From the NCBI GenBank assembly GCA_018398585.1, contig JAGTTD010000009.1:16187193-16251192 (forward strand): a stretch of 64,000 nucleotides of DNA, written 5' to 3'. Shown piece by piece: positions 55,386 through 64,000 of the stretch. The DNA comes from Simmondsia chinensis (Eukaryota; Streptophyta; Magnoliopsida; Caryophyllales; Simmondsiaceae). The translations under genes were made by a program, and so were the position numbers. Numbering within the stretch: position 1 is the stretch's first letter; every line of letters starts with the position of its first letter. The notes beneath the pieces were generated by a model. The model saw only the letters and a list, made by a program, of their open reading frames with translations. It did no database searches and was not told the origin of the DNA.

Positions 55386-56470
55386 TAACATGGCTTAAAG
55401 ACTATGAATTTGAGCCTTGGACTATTCCATGAGAAAAGTTTTTCCTCTCAAATAGGTAGCCACATCTTAGCATATGGAGCATCGGCGTACAAACTGAATA
55501 TGTTGATGCAATTTTCCGGGTCTTTGCCTTGGATCTCCAATGTTCGTAAGTTTGCTCAAACTAACTTCATATCTTTTTCTTCATGATAATCTATATTTTA
55601 CTTTGTGATAAAATTGATCCCCCGTCTGGTGAACAACACTAGGTAAAAATAGAAGACGGGTTAATTTCTTAATAAAATAAAATATGAAGCACTATCTAGA
55701 CTCAAGAAAGGACCGATTTGCAACAAAATTACAAATATTAGGGACCATCGAGTAAATATCTCACTTCCCAACTTTGAAGATGCAGTTACCTGTGTAGATA
55801 AAAGCACAGACAAGGATTCTTAGTAGAGGCATATATAAATTTAGGCATCTTCATCACTTTTAAGTGATTGATTTGGTTATGTTGCAAGAATAATGTGATG
55901 CTATCTTCTCTTTCATATATTTACACAGTGTATAATATTCTAATTGCTCAAATTTTTCAAAAGAGTAATAAAAAATAATCAATACCTATGGCTAAATTAA
56001 ATATACATATGAAGGGTTTTGGAGAAGAAAGGCAAACTAATGTGCTTAAAACGGAAGGGGAAACCGACACTTTTCTCATTACAGTCGGGGTTCACCAAAG
56101 ATCGGCCTTTAGTCCCTTTTTGTTCATTCTACTTATAAATGAGATCACTAGGCATATCCAAGGAGGCGTGCCATGGTTCATGCTAATCGCTGATGACATC
56201 GTCCTGGTAGGGGAGTCTCGAGAAGCGGTAAATGAGAAATTGGAACTTTAGCGAAGGGCCTTGGAATCGAAAGGATTAAGACTCAGCAGATCCAAGACTG
56301 AGTATATGGCACTCAAGTTTAGTACCTCCACCAGACCCAGCATAGGAGACGTTAGGATTGGGTCGGAGCCTATACAAAAAAAACGAGTGCTTTAGATACT
56401 TGTGTTCCATGGTATAATAGGATAGCGAAACTGACAAGGATGTCAACAACTGTATTAGAGTAGGTTGGCA

Positions 56471-56942
56471 TACATGGGGGACGGCCTTCGCGGTACTCTG
56501 CGATAAAAGATTGCCTTTAAAGTTAAAGGGAAAATAGTATAAGATAGTAGTGAGATCAGCTATATAAAAGATCTTTCGTGCACCCTTTGTTAAAATGCGG
56601 GCAACAAAGAAGGAAAGTATGTCCTACTTGAAATTCTTGAAGGCATCTACCGGCAACATCTCGAAAGCCGAGAATTGACTAACAAGGCATTACGATCCTG
56701 ATACTATTTTCCCACCATGAAGAAGGATGCGCAAGGCCTCATCCATAAATGCAAAAAATGTTAGAAACATGCCCCTGTGATCCACACGCTTGTGTCCTTG
56801 CTTCAACGCATACTTAGAGCCATATCCCCAAGCACCTGGACAGAGAAAGTACATGGGGGACGGCCTTCGCGGTACTCTGCGATAAAAGATTCCCTTTCAA
56901 GTTAAAGGGAAAATAGTATAAGATAGTAGTGAGATCAGCTAT
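56471..56942 (+). repeat. 93-bp direct repeats flanking an inserted Tat integrase fragment
   Basis: Repeats 56,471-56,563 and 56,850-56,942 (two mismatches) begin TACATGGGGGACGGCC and end GATCAGCTAT. Between them, 56,564-56,849 matches the minus strand of 5405-5090 in element D (HHCC region of integrase: AGATCTTTCGTGCA, AGCCGAG, CCTCATCCATAAATGC), with an internal deletion of about 40-50 bp. Junctions share TATA and GTACATGG with the donor. The left arm has neither insert nor duplication. Confidence 0.88.
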
Positions 56943-57492
56943 GTTCTATGATGCGGAGTGTTGGCCAATGAAGCAGCACCATACACAGAAGATGAAGGTG
57001 GCAGAGATGAGTATGCTGTGATGGATGTGTGGACACACGAAGAAGGATAAGATCAAAAACGACGTCATGAGAAACAAAGTGGGCGTGGCCCCAATGGAAG
57101 ATAAATTAAGGAAGCAACGACTGCGATGGTTTGGAATTCGGAGTTCAGTGAAGGGCTAGCATTGGGGTAGCCCATGTGCCGGTTCAGTATTGGGAAGCAT
57201 AGTTTGGATAATACTAGTGACTTTTGATTAATATCTATGCCCAACTAATTGACATGATAAGGGGGGAGCCATTTTAATGCCTTCTAATGCCTCTTTATGT
57301 GTTTTTGCTGTCCATTGCTGCTCTGTGATGTTGTTTTTGCTTCCTTGCTTTCTTTTTTTCTATAGCTCTCATGCTTGTATGCTTGTATGCGCGCATGTTT
57401 TCATGTAATGCTTCTATGCTTCTTAGGTCGGGGGTCCCCAGAAACGACCTCTCTTGAGGGTAATACCCTGAAGAGGTAAGGCTATGTACATC

Positions 57493-57495
<3 letters not shown>

Positions 57496-57533
<38 letters not shown>
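57496..57533. repeat. C38 homopolymer in the LINE 3' region
   Basis: 38 C where the left-arm LINE has GGGGGG-sized runs only (about 15,640). Length may be unreliable. Confidence 0.85.
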
Positions 57534-57535
<2 letters not shown>

Positions 57536-57837
57536 AAAACCCTGCTTAGACGAGAGCCCTTGAGGCTCTGGGTTTATTGTTGTGATTGTTGTATTCTATA
57601 TTTTGCTAAATTTGTCAGTTTAACTCTCAAATTATTGGTTGTACCCAATCATTTACTATGTTTTATGTTTCTATTACCGCTATTCTCCCTTTTTTTATTT
57701 TTATAAGTCAGCGAACTTTTAACCGGAGCTTCATGTATGAAGTCAAATAGTAATCCTACATATTAGATATCTTTTATTTCCTGTTACTATATTTTACTAA
57801 CAAGGGTTGATTTTTACACTTTTCTTGGTGATTCTAG

Positions 57838-57918
57838 ATTAAGCATGATCTTGGAAGGATGGAGAAGTGGATTTTACGCACTGCCTTCGATGATGATAAG
57901 AAACAGTATCTTCCTTAG
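57838..57918 (+). pseudogene. Asparagine synthetase exon b
   Basis: 81 bp after acceptor GATTCTAG: IKHDLGRMEKWILRTAFDDD, KKQYLP, then TAG where the family has Lys, followed by the GTTTGT donor. Matches family IKxxLGRIEKWVLRxAFDD. Absent from the left arm. Confidence 0.9.
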
Positions 57919-58154
57919 GTTTGTATCTATTGTTTATGTCAAAGAATCAATTATTCAGAAGCTTAAGCTATTAGAAGGCGACTTGGAAACGATTTTATGT
58001 TCTAACATGCTGATGCTTCCCTCATGTGAATGCCTATTATGTGTGAAATGTTGAATAGTGTATAAACCTATTTCCATCCCGTACTAAAATTGTAAAATGG
58101 GGTTTGTTCAATTTAAACTCGAACTGTGGACATTGAAGTAAGTCTTAGAAATAT

Positions 58155-58405
58155 ATATACTCTAACAATTTAGGGCTTCTTGGTATCATTTTTTGTTTAC
58201 AATTTTGGGTTTTTGAAAAACTAAAAAATGGGCTTAAAAAACTAAGTTTTTTTCGTTTCTAGTTTTCTGTTTTAAATTTTCACTCCAACTAGAAAAACTT
58301 AAAACAAAAAGCAAAAAATCAAAAAAATCATTTCTAAAATAAGATTTTTGAAAAAAAAACTCAAAAACTGCAAATAGAAAACACTACCAAATAGACTTGC
58401 AGGTG
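58155..58405. mobile_element. MITE-like element in intron b-c
   Basis: Imperfect inverted ends: TCTTGGTATCATTTTTTGTT and, complement of the right end, TATTTGGTAGTGTTTTCTAT. Related to the element at 18,185-18,440. Lost from the left arm with the deletion. Confidence 0.45.
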
Positions 58406-58494
58406 CTTGTTTATGATGAATGGTCAACATCTTGAGTATTCATTTTTTTTCTCCTCTGGGTTTTTTTTTTTTCCCCCTTTCTTTTTGGTATCAA

Positions 58495-58581
58495 CATATA
58501 CTATGCAGTCAGAAGGAGCAGTTGAGTGAAGGAGTGGGAAACCACTGGATTGGCGGCTTGAAGGATCATGCCAGCAAACAT
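58495..58581 (+). pseudogene. Asparagine synthetase exon c
   Basis: 87 bp: HILCSQKEQLSEGVGNHWIG, GLKDHASKH, then donor GTATGT. Matches family [21 protein letters not shown]. The acceptor reads TATCAA instead of ending AG. Family substitutions Asp to Gly at IDG and Ser/Trp context show relaxed constraint. Confidence 0.9.
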
Positions 58582-58949
58582 GTATGTCATTTTGAATACA
58601 CAAATAAGAGACGGAGTTGTTTTTTTTTTCCCTTCCGAATTAATGCATCTCTGAGTTGGTCCACGTTGCTAAGGATTTCACATGTGAATCTAGTAAAAAA
58701 TTCTCATATTGAGACTGCGAGAAAGAAGATTTTGGCATATAAATGTGGTATGTTACTCTATTTATTGCCAATTGGTTTTCGGATAAAATCCTACTTGGGC
58801 TTATATGTAGATCTCAGGTATGCCAACTCCATAGATAGGGCCCATAACCTAGTGGATTTTCACATTTATCTTCCATTTTCTTTCTTTTTTCAATTTGCAG
58901 CATAGTCGAGAGAGAGGAGATTTGAACTTATGATCTCTTCATGTAGGGT

Positions 58950-59202
58950 AAGGGTTCATTTACCAAGCGCTAAGGTACCGGATCTCATATTAGAACTCTG
59001 AAGTTAAGCGTGTTTGTGCGAGAGTAGTACCAGGATGTGTAACCTTCTAGGAAGTCCTTATGTTGCCAACCCTATAAAGTTGGAGGTCCTCAGAAACAGG
59101 CCTATCGATAGGGTTACGCCTTGATGGGGTAAGGCTGCGTACATCCACCCCACCTAGACCCTACTTATGTGGGAGCCCTTGAGGCACTAGTTCTATTGTT
59201 GT
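58950..59202 (+). mobile_element. 5S rRNA-derived SINE with RTE LINE tail
   Basis: The 5' half (58,950-59,067) is a diverged 5S rRNA: ACCAAGCGCTAAGGTACCGG, AGAACTCTGAAGTTAAGCGT, GCGAGAGTAGTACCAGGATG and GGAAGTCCTTATGTTGCC line up along the plant 5S gene, including the internal Pol III control region. It passes directly into a 3' half (59,068-59,202) matching the RTE LINE end of this window (CAGAAAC, GGTAAGGCTGCGTACATC, GGGAGCCCTTGAGGC, TTGTTGTA tail). A 17-bp near-perfect target duplication flanks it: ATCTCTTCATGTAGGGT (58,933-58,949) and ATCTCTTATTGTAGGGT (59,203-59,219). The layout is that of SINE3-type elements. It lies only in the right arm. Confidence 0.82.
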
Positions 59203-59219
59203 ATCTCTTATTGTAGGGT

Positions 59220-59380
59220 GTTAAGGTGTGAACCTTGGTAGTATTCTTTTTATAGCTGGGCCATAGTTCCAATGGCCCCTTATAGGGGTGTAAACGAGCC
59301 AATTTGAACCAAATTAAGCACCCGCTTGTTTAACTTGAGTTTAGTGAGTCTCAATGACATCAAGATTGAGCTGATCGCTT
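59220..59380. other. Non-coding spacer before the Tat LTR
   Basis: Continuation of the asparagine-synthetase-side DNA; nothing recognised apart from a few GAGCC/TGAGCTGATC words. Confidence 0.4.
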
Positions 59381-59802
59381 TGATAACAACCCTCAAATAG
59401 CATCCGCATAAGAAGTACAACAAAAAGACTTCGGGGGTCCGAGATGCATCTCGCCACCGAGATCCATTTCTGGCTACAGTCGCATCCACGTGCAACCTCA
59501 ACACATCACCAAGATGCAGTCCCAATTGTGACCAAGCACTGCAACAAAAACCCGGAACGGAGAATCTCGGCCCCAAGAAGAATCACGCCCCGAGTTACGA
59601 AACTCACCCAAGAACCTATCAACCTCAACTATCCGTCACAACACACAAGGAAATAGCTACTTGAGAACATGAGTCCCGGACCTAGGGGTATCTCACCCTG
59701 AGTTGAAACTAGGCGAAATACACCCCCTCACTCGGCTCAACGGAGATACTCTCTTGTAAAGCTATAAATACAGCCCAAAATCTTGATAAAGAGGAAGTCA
59801 TA

Positions 59803-59839
<37 letters not shown>

Positions 59840-59949
59840 TTAGAACAATCATTCTTGTATTAAATCAAGAAAAATTTGTATCAAATTCATTAATCAATAA
59901 AAAGAGGCTCGCGATTAACCTTCCATTAAAAGAACCTGTACCCAAAACG
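59381..59949 (+). repeat. 5' LTR of a Tat-type element, right arm
   Basis: TGATAACAACCCTCAAATAG to GTACCCAAAACG, 569 bp. It shares GCATCCG, GCTATAAATAC and CATTAAAAGAACCTGTACC with the LTRs at 23,848, 34,532 and 35,947. It contains a compound (TG)n(TA)n microsatellite at 59,803-59,839. A primer-site remnant follows at about 59,950-59,970 (GTTAGCATCGTCGGTGGGAA). The left arm lost this LTR. Confidence 0.8.
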
Positions 59950-60069
59950 GTTAGCATCGTCGGTGGGAAATGGCAGACTTTCTCCCTAACTAATCAATAG
60001 AATCTCCTTCTTTACCCAAGAAGTCAGGAGACTAATACGTCACCCAAAGTCAACTCCATGAACTTCGAA

Positions 60070-60890
60070 CATTGAACATGCAACTCTCCGCTCACAATCC
60101 ATCAGACAAAACTCCGCTGCACCTCCCGGAACAAAATCCGGATGTGGTGGTCGAATCCCTTGCCTCCACCGAGCACGGTGGCAAGATGAGCAGACAGAAG
60201 GACGAAAAAGATGAGGCACACCGACGCCCTTGGGAGCAAAAAGACACAGTGGGAAGGACCTAGCTCCCACTTGAATCGGACACAAACACCAACATTGATG
60301 CAACGACACCCAAGGCGTTAGGAAGAGTACCCATCATCCACACGCCCTTTATGCCCCAAATATTGTCCACCCCCATGGGGAAAGTAAAGATTCCAAACTT
60401 AGAAATGTTTGATGGGACCCAGGACCCAGTCAACCACATCTCAGGATTCATGGCCTGAATGGACATTCAGGACACCTTGAAAGACGTATGAGGCAAATGT
60501 TTCCTGGCCACCCTAAAGGGAATGGCACAAGCTTGGTACTCCTCTCTCCCAAACGGTTTGATATGTAGTTTCTCAGAACATTTGAAGAAATTCACTTGCT
60601 ACTTCTTAAGTAATAAACAGAGAAAGAAGATCACCGCCCAGTTAATCCAACTTCAAAAAACTGAGGATGAATCCTTAAGGGGATTCATTCGGCATTTCTC
60701 TAAGGTAATGATCAGCATCCCAAACCTCGCTGACGAAACGGACATCACCGCCTTCCTTAACGGAGTGTGAAACGGCGACATGAAGTTCGCTCTCACAAAA
60801 GCCCTCCCTATGACAGCAGACGCTCTATAAGCAAAAGCTAACAAGTACAACATTACTGAGGACGTAATGGCCAAGGCCGAACATCTTTTT
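60070..60890 (+). pseudogene. Gag of the right-arm Tat element, broken
   Basis: Mirror of 14,440-15,330: KIPNLEMFDGTQDPVNHISG, DIQDTLKDV, then MAQAWYSSLPNGLICSFSEH, IQLQKTEDESLRGFIRHFSK, ISIPNLADETDITAFLNGV and a TGA. The open stretch 60,522-60,770 is the longest. After MAKAEH at about 60,890 it runs straight into Athila-like LTR sequence. Confidence 0.78.
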
Positions 60891-60892
60891 TG

Positions 60893-61632
60893 GTTTTCTT
60901 GGTGTGAGCTTGTAGCCATATTAAGATTTCCAAATTATTAGCGTTAGTCTACGAGCTTGTAGCCTAGACCATAACATAACTGGTTTTCACGGGTGGTTAG
61001 GGTTGAGGTTGTACCCAACCCTAAACATAATCTTTTATATAAATTATTATTTGGTTAGGAGTGACAAAGAAATTTGTTAGTGCTATTGAGATAGTCCATG
61101 CTACACCTAGGGTAATTCTTTGGGTTATGCCCTTGGACTCATTTATTACCCTAAACCCTAACTTGAGTATTAATTCGGGTTTAATATTGAATTAGGAGCA
61201 AGAAAAGAATTAAGCAGTGCTAATGAGATAACTTATGTTACACATAGGGTGGTATGATAGGTTATACTTTTAGACTAGTTCATTACCCTAAGCCTCAGTT
61301 TAAATACAAACCCAGACTTAGTGCTTGTAAGTTAAGCCCCCTAAACCATTGTCTAGTCGAATATAATGAGGGGGTACGAGTAAAACTACCTTGAATTTAT
61401 TCCCTGAACTAATCTCAATTGAATTAACACTTTTAATTTATCTTTAGTTTTGCTATTTTAGTTAACAAATCCTTTAAACCAACTCAAAACTCAATTTCAA
61501 CCGCTTATTAACGACTAAATCTAACTTAACTTCGATTCCCTATGGATAGGACACGTATACTAGACTAAGTTACGACGAACTAGTACGCTTGTGAGTAGAC
61601 GGTTTTAAAATACTCCTTTAAAACCCATCAAG
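60893..61632 (+). repeat. 5' LTR of the right Athila-like element, 5'-truncated
   Basis: Homologous to the inner parts of 9389-10,692 and 12,912-13,510 (complement). It contains the diverged repeat blocks with GTGACAAAGAAATTTGTTAG and GCTATTGAGATAGTCCATGC. It ends TACTCCTTTAAAACCCA near the primer site. Confidence 0.75.
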
Positions 61633-61645
61633 TTTTTTTTTTTTT

Positions 61646-61664
61646 TGGCGCCGTTGCCGGGGAA
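61646..61664 (+). other. Primer binding site, tRNA-Asp
   Basis: TGGCGCCGTTGCCGGGGA (61,646-61,664 region) is the exact complement of the 3' end of plant tRNA-Asp(GUC). Confidence 0.93.
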
Positions 61665-61840
61665 TCGGTAGGCTAAGTGGATTTAGAAATTAACGAGTTA
61701 TTTTCTATTTTTATTTATATTTTCTTTGTTTAAAAAAAAAAGAAAATAAAATAAACTGCTTATTTTTCATTAGTTTATTTTTTTTTCATTTTTTAGTTTT
61801 GTTTATTTCATTTATTTATTTTAATTAATTTTTTTTCATT

Positions 61841-62730
61841 ATGGCTAACTTCACACCGCATACGATTAGGGGCCACTTCATTCCCCAAATGTGCGTCGCA
61901 CCCGCTGGGGTTACGTTACCCGCCTTGGATAATGCTAACTTTGAACTTAAGCCAGGGACGATCAACATGCTTCCCACTTTCTATGGGAAGCCAATTGAGA
62001 GCCCATTTGAGCACCTTCACACGTTCCTTGAAATTTGTGAAACTTGCCATTATCAAGGTGTCTCGAATAATGCAGTTAGACTACGTCTTTTTTCATTTTT
62101 GTTAAGAGACATTGCTAAGAGGTGGTTTCAATCCTTACCCAAGGGTGAATTAGCACTTGAAATGACCTCCTACAAAGCTTCCTAGTTAAGGTTGTCCCTA
62201 AAGCCAAAACAATGGCTATTAGGCACGCTATAAATAATTTTGAACAAAAGGACTAGGAGCAATTCCATGAAAGTTGGAACAGATTCAAGGAACTTCTTAG
62301 AAGTTGTCCCCACCATGGTCACCCAAGTGGGCTCTTGTTCAGAACTTTAATGATGGTCTTAGTGCTTTGAGCAAACAAATGGTTAATGCTTCGTTCGAGG
62401 GAGCATTTATTGAGCAAGATGAGGATGAGGCTTGGACGCTATTTGAGCACCTCAGAGAACACTCTCTCGACCAAGCCTCTTCTATGAGGGTGGTTAGAGG
62501 GGGTACATGTGGTGTCTACGAAGTAGCACACAATGATGGCGTCAACCCTACACTAGATGCCCTTAGTAGGGAGATGGATCAGATTTTAAACGTGCATGTG
62601 AATCCTACTAATGTGCGCCTAGTCAATGCAGTTGAGTCATCAAGTGGTACTACTCCGTGTGACATTTGATCGGGTGAGGACCATTCTGTGATTAATTGTT
62701 TATATGCGTCACAATTTCCCGAATACATGC
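61841..62730 (+). pseudogene. Gag of the right Athila-like element
   Basis: The ATG at 61,841 starts MANFTPHTIRGHFIPQMCVA, open for 114 codons through HTFLEICETCHYQGVSNNAV and LLRDIAKRWFQSLPKGELA. A frameshift follows; WALVQNFNDGLSALSKQMVN and DEDEAWTLFEHLREHSLD are at 62,325-62,470. The zinc knuckle reads C-D-I-stop-S-G-E-D-H-S-V-I-N-C: the second Cys codon is TGA, whereas the left copy keeps CDNCSGEDHSILNC. Confidence 0.85.
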
Positions 62731-63385
62731 AGGAATAGGTTCATGTAGCTCAAGGATATTTGGGAAATAATGACCCGTTCTCCAACACCTATAATCCTGG
62801 GTGGCGCAATCATCCAAACTTCTCGTGGAAGCAGAACACCAATCAAAATCAACCCATGAGATAACAAGATCCTGGCTTTGTAGGTAATGCGCACTCTCTC
62901 GTCTTTCAGGGAGAGCACGAGCATGATGTTCGAACTCACTCCAATGTTACTCATGATGAGCCTCCTTCCCCTTGAGGATGTACATCATAGTTCGACGAGC
63001 GCATGCTCCACCCTATGGAGGACACCACACAACTGGTTTGATCTCACTCGCAACCTATCACCAAATTAGAGAACCAGATAAGACAGTTGACCCACGCACT
63101 GAATAGGATAGAGGAAGTGAGGTTACCCTCCCAACCACTCATAAATTTCACGGGATCAACTAGTTCTAACCCTAGCTTGCTCATTCGCGAGCAAGCTCAG
63201 GTTGTGTTGGTTTCGGGAGAGGAGAAGCTTAGGGAAGTTGAGGTCGAAACTGAAAAAGATGTGACTCCCCCTCCCACTACTGATAGGGATCACGAGAAAG
63301 TGCTTTTGAACCCGTTGTCCCTTTTCCTCATGCCCTTATAGGACTGAAGAAGAAGGACGACCCAAAGAGGGCTGAGCTCATAGAT
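62731..63385 (+). pseudogene. Gag-protease linker of the right Athila-like element
   Basis: Low-complexity, Asn/Ser/Pro-rich remnants in changing frames, including LTHALNRIEEVRLPSQPLIN at 63,090. Stops at several places. Confidence 0.5.
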
Positions 63386-63874
63386 GTGTTTAAGGACGTG
63401 AAGATCAACTTGCCATTGATAAAAGCCATTAAACACATTCCTATGTATGCAAAGTTTCTCAAGGAACTTTGCACCAAAAAGAAGAGCGCGCAAGCGCATA
63501 TTCCAAAGAAGGTCCGGCTCATCGAGAAGGTGAGCAGCATTTTAGTGTCAGGCGCCCCACCCAAGTTTCGAGACCCTGGGGCTTTTACAGTTCCACGTAT
63601 CTTAGGAGAGCGTTACACTAGCAGAGCCTTGCTAGATCTAGGAGCGAGTGTAAACCTCATCCCTTACTCAGTTTTTTGGGAATTGGGTATAGGAGACCTT
63701 AAGCCAACGAACGTTACACTTCTGTTGGCTGATTTGACCGGGCGGGTACCTCGTGGGTTAGTGGAAGATGTACTTGTCAAGGTTGACAAGTTTGGCTTCC
63801 CTGTTGATTTTCTCGTCTTAGATATAGACCCTACTCCTAGGCAAAAGCACAATGCACCCATTATTTTAGGTTGA
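63386..63874 (+). pseudogene. Protease of the right Athila-like element (162 open codons)
   Basis: FKDVKINLPLIKAIKHIPMY and KKKSAQAHIPKKVRLIEKVS precede the protease: ALLDLGASVNLIPYSVFWEL (D-x-G box as D-L-G), LADLTGRVPRGLVEDVLVKV and FPVDFLVLDIDPTPRQKHNA, ending IILG then TGA (in place of Arg or Trp before the RT linker). The domain itself is intact in sequence. It would cleave the Gag-Pol precursor. RT sequence should follow outside the window. Confidence 0.88.
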
Positions 63875-64000
63875 TTGTCCTTAGGCACGGCCAACGCTGT
63901 GATTCATTGTAGGACGGAAGTGTTGGAGGTTTCTTTTGGAAACCTCAAGGCCAAATTGAAGGTCTCAAACATTTTTCGGCACCCTAAGACTGAGGAAGAG

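Larger units (their letters stand above)
56010..57592 (+). mobile_element. RTE-clade LINE, right arm, with internal duplication and insert
   Basis: Plus-strand mirror of 15,577-16,960. RT fragment: GVHQRSAFSPFLFILLINEI, GGVPWFMLIADDIVLVGES (ADD box), stop after NEKLEL. About 52 bp near 56,033 is deleted relative to the left copy. At 56,471-56,942 a 93-bp segment is duplicated around a 286-bp foreign insert. The C38 run at 57,496-57,533 replaces a short run. The 3' tail TTGTTGTGATTGTTGTA ends near 57,592. Confidence 0.85.
54347..58581 (+). pseudogene. Asparagine synthetase pseudogene, three consecutive exons, right arm
   Basis: Exons at 54,347-54,480, 57,838-57,918 and 58,495-58,581 encode, in order and without gap, the region from the RAN...EVHVPFLDK segment to GGLKDHASKH of plant glutamine-hydrolysing asparagine synthetase, an enzyme that moves the glutamine amide to aspartate using ATP. 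Intron 1 is swollen to 3.36 kb by two MITE-like elements and an RTE LINE; intron 2 (0.58 kb) holds another MITE-like element. Stops, a 1-bp deletion and an altered acceptor show it is dead. No glutaminase domain or last exons are seen; Tat and copia elements flank both sides. Confidence 0.88.
49110..63945 (+). repeat. Right arm of the large imperfect inverted repeat
   Basis: Colinear with 22,283-10,693 on the minus strand (see left arm for checkpoints). Over 255 bp at 51,515-51,770 I count about 22 mismatches to the left arm. Right-only material: RTE insertion 51,806-53,363, integrase-fragment insertion 56,564-56,849 with its 93-bp repeat, and 57,804-59,991 (lost from the left). Left-only material includes the first part of the Athila-like LTR (about 13,510-14,430). 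The arm may continue past the window. Confidence 0.85.
60893..64000 (+). mobile_element. Athila-like element, right arm, runs off the window
   Basis: Plus-strand counterpart of element H: 5'-truncated LTR 60,893-61,632, exact tRNA-Asp primer site, T-rich leader, gag, linker and protease. The LTR lacks about its first 900 bp compared with 12,912-14,430, the junction being TTTTTTGGTTTTCTTGGTG at 60,897. It continues past the protease at 63,945, where the left copy is deleted. Confidence 0.8.

Noticed and set aside
58895..58965. tRNA-like A and B box spacing on the minus strand next to the 5S sequence
   Set aside because: The 17-bp target duplication places the left boundary at 58,949, so the B-box-like part is flanking DNA and the A-box-like part is antisense 5S; coincidence is simpler.
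58946..59067. Functional 5S rRNA gene or a Cassandra-type LTR
   Set aside because: Too diverged for a working 5S gene, and it runs directly into an RTE tail with a TTG end and 17-bp duplication, not into an LTR with a 5-bp duplication.

Overview
The window is nuclear DNA from a flowering plant. It is almost entirely transposable-element wreckage. I found no intact host gene, no rRNA or tRNA gene and no CRISPR array. The plant assignment rests on plant Ty3/gypsy lineages (Tat-like, Athila-like, chromovirus-like), a Ty1/copia remnant, RTE-clade LINEs ending in TTG repeats, tRNA-Asp and initiator tRNA-Met primer binding sites, a nuclear copy of the plant mitochondrial nad3-rps12 cluster, and exons of a plant-type asparagine synthetase gene. 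The species cannot be named from this.

The overall architecture is a large imperfect inverted repeat. The left arm (about 10.7-22.3 kb) and the right arm (about 49.1-63.9 kb) carry the same series of elements in mirror order: copia 3' part and LTR, asparagine-synthetase exon, two MITE-like elements, RTE LINE, Tat-type gag, Athila-like LTR, gag and protease. The arms are about 9% diverged over a 255-bp stretch compared by eye. Each arm has private changes: an RTE insertion, a 286-bp integrase-fragment insertion and poly-C growth on the right; a 2.2-kb deletion and a 28-bp tandem duplication on the left. Left of the left arm (1.2-9.4 kb) lies the rest of a minus-strand Tat element, with integrase, RNase H, RT, protease, a 3' repeat region and an antisense accessory ORF. 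The end of another LTR element occupies 1-1192.

The spacer (22.3-49.1 kb) holds a solo LTR with a perfect 5-bp target duplication, an AT-rich degenerate tandem array, and the mitochondrial insertion (about 25.8-28.6 kb). It also holds a tandemly duplicated unit of unknown segment plus LTR, interrupted by a non-autonomous LTR retrotransposon (29,264-34,138), and a three-level nest: element A (36,913-42,595, chromovirus-like, minus) inside the 5' LTR of element B (36,700-45,979, gag-protease only), inside the 5' LTR of element C (Tat type, to about 48,990). Target duplications TATTT and AGAAC support the two nested insertions.

The most unusual object is the element at 29,264-34,138. It has 375-bp LTRs about 3% diverged, a perfect 16-nt initiator-Met primer site, and one reading frame of about 947 codons broken by only three stops. 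That frame encodes a PTB-like RRM near its N terminus and no recognisable reverse transcriptase or integrase. Its LTR, primer site and 3' terminal motif resemble elements A and B, which suggests it is mobilised by that family. A second notable object is a retroposed 5S rRNA / RTE-tail chimera (58,950-59,202), flanked by a 17-bp near-perfect duplication.
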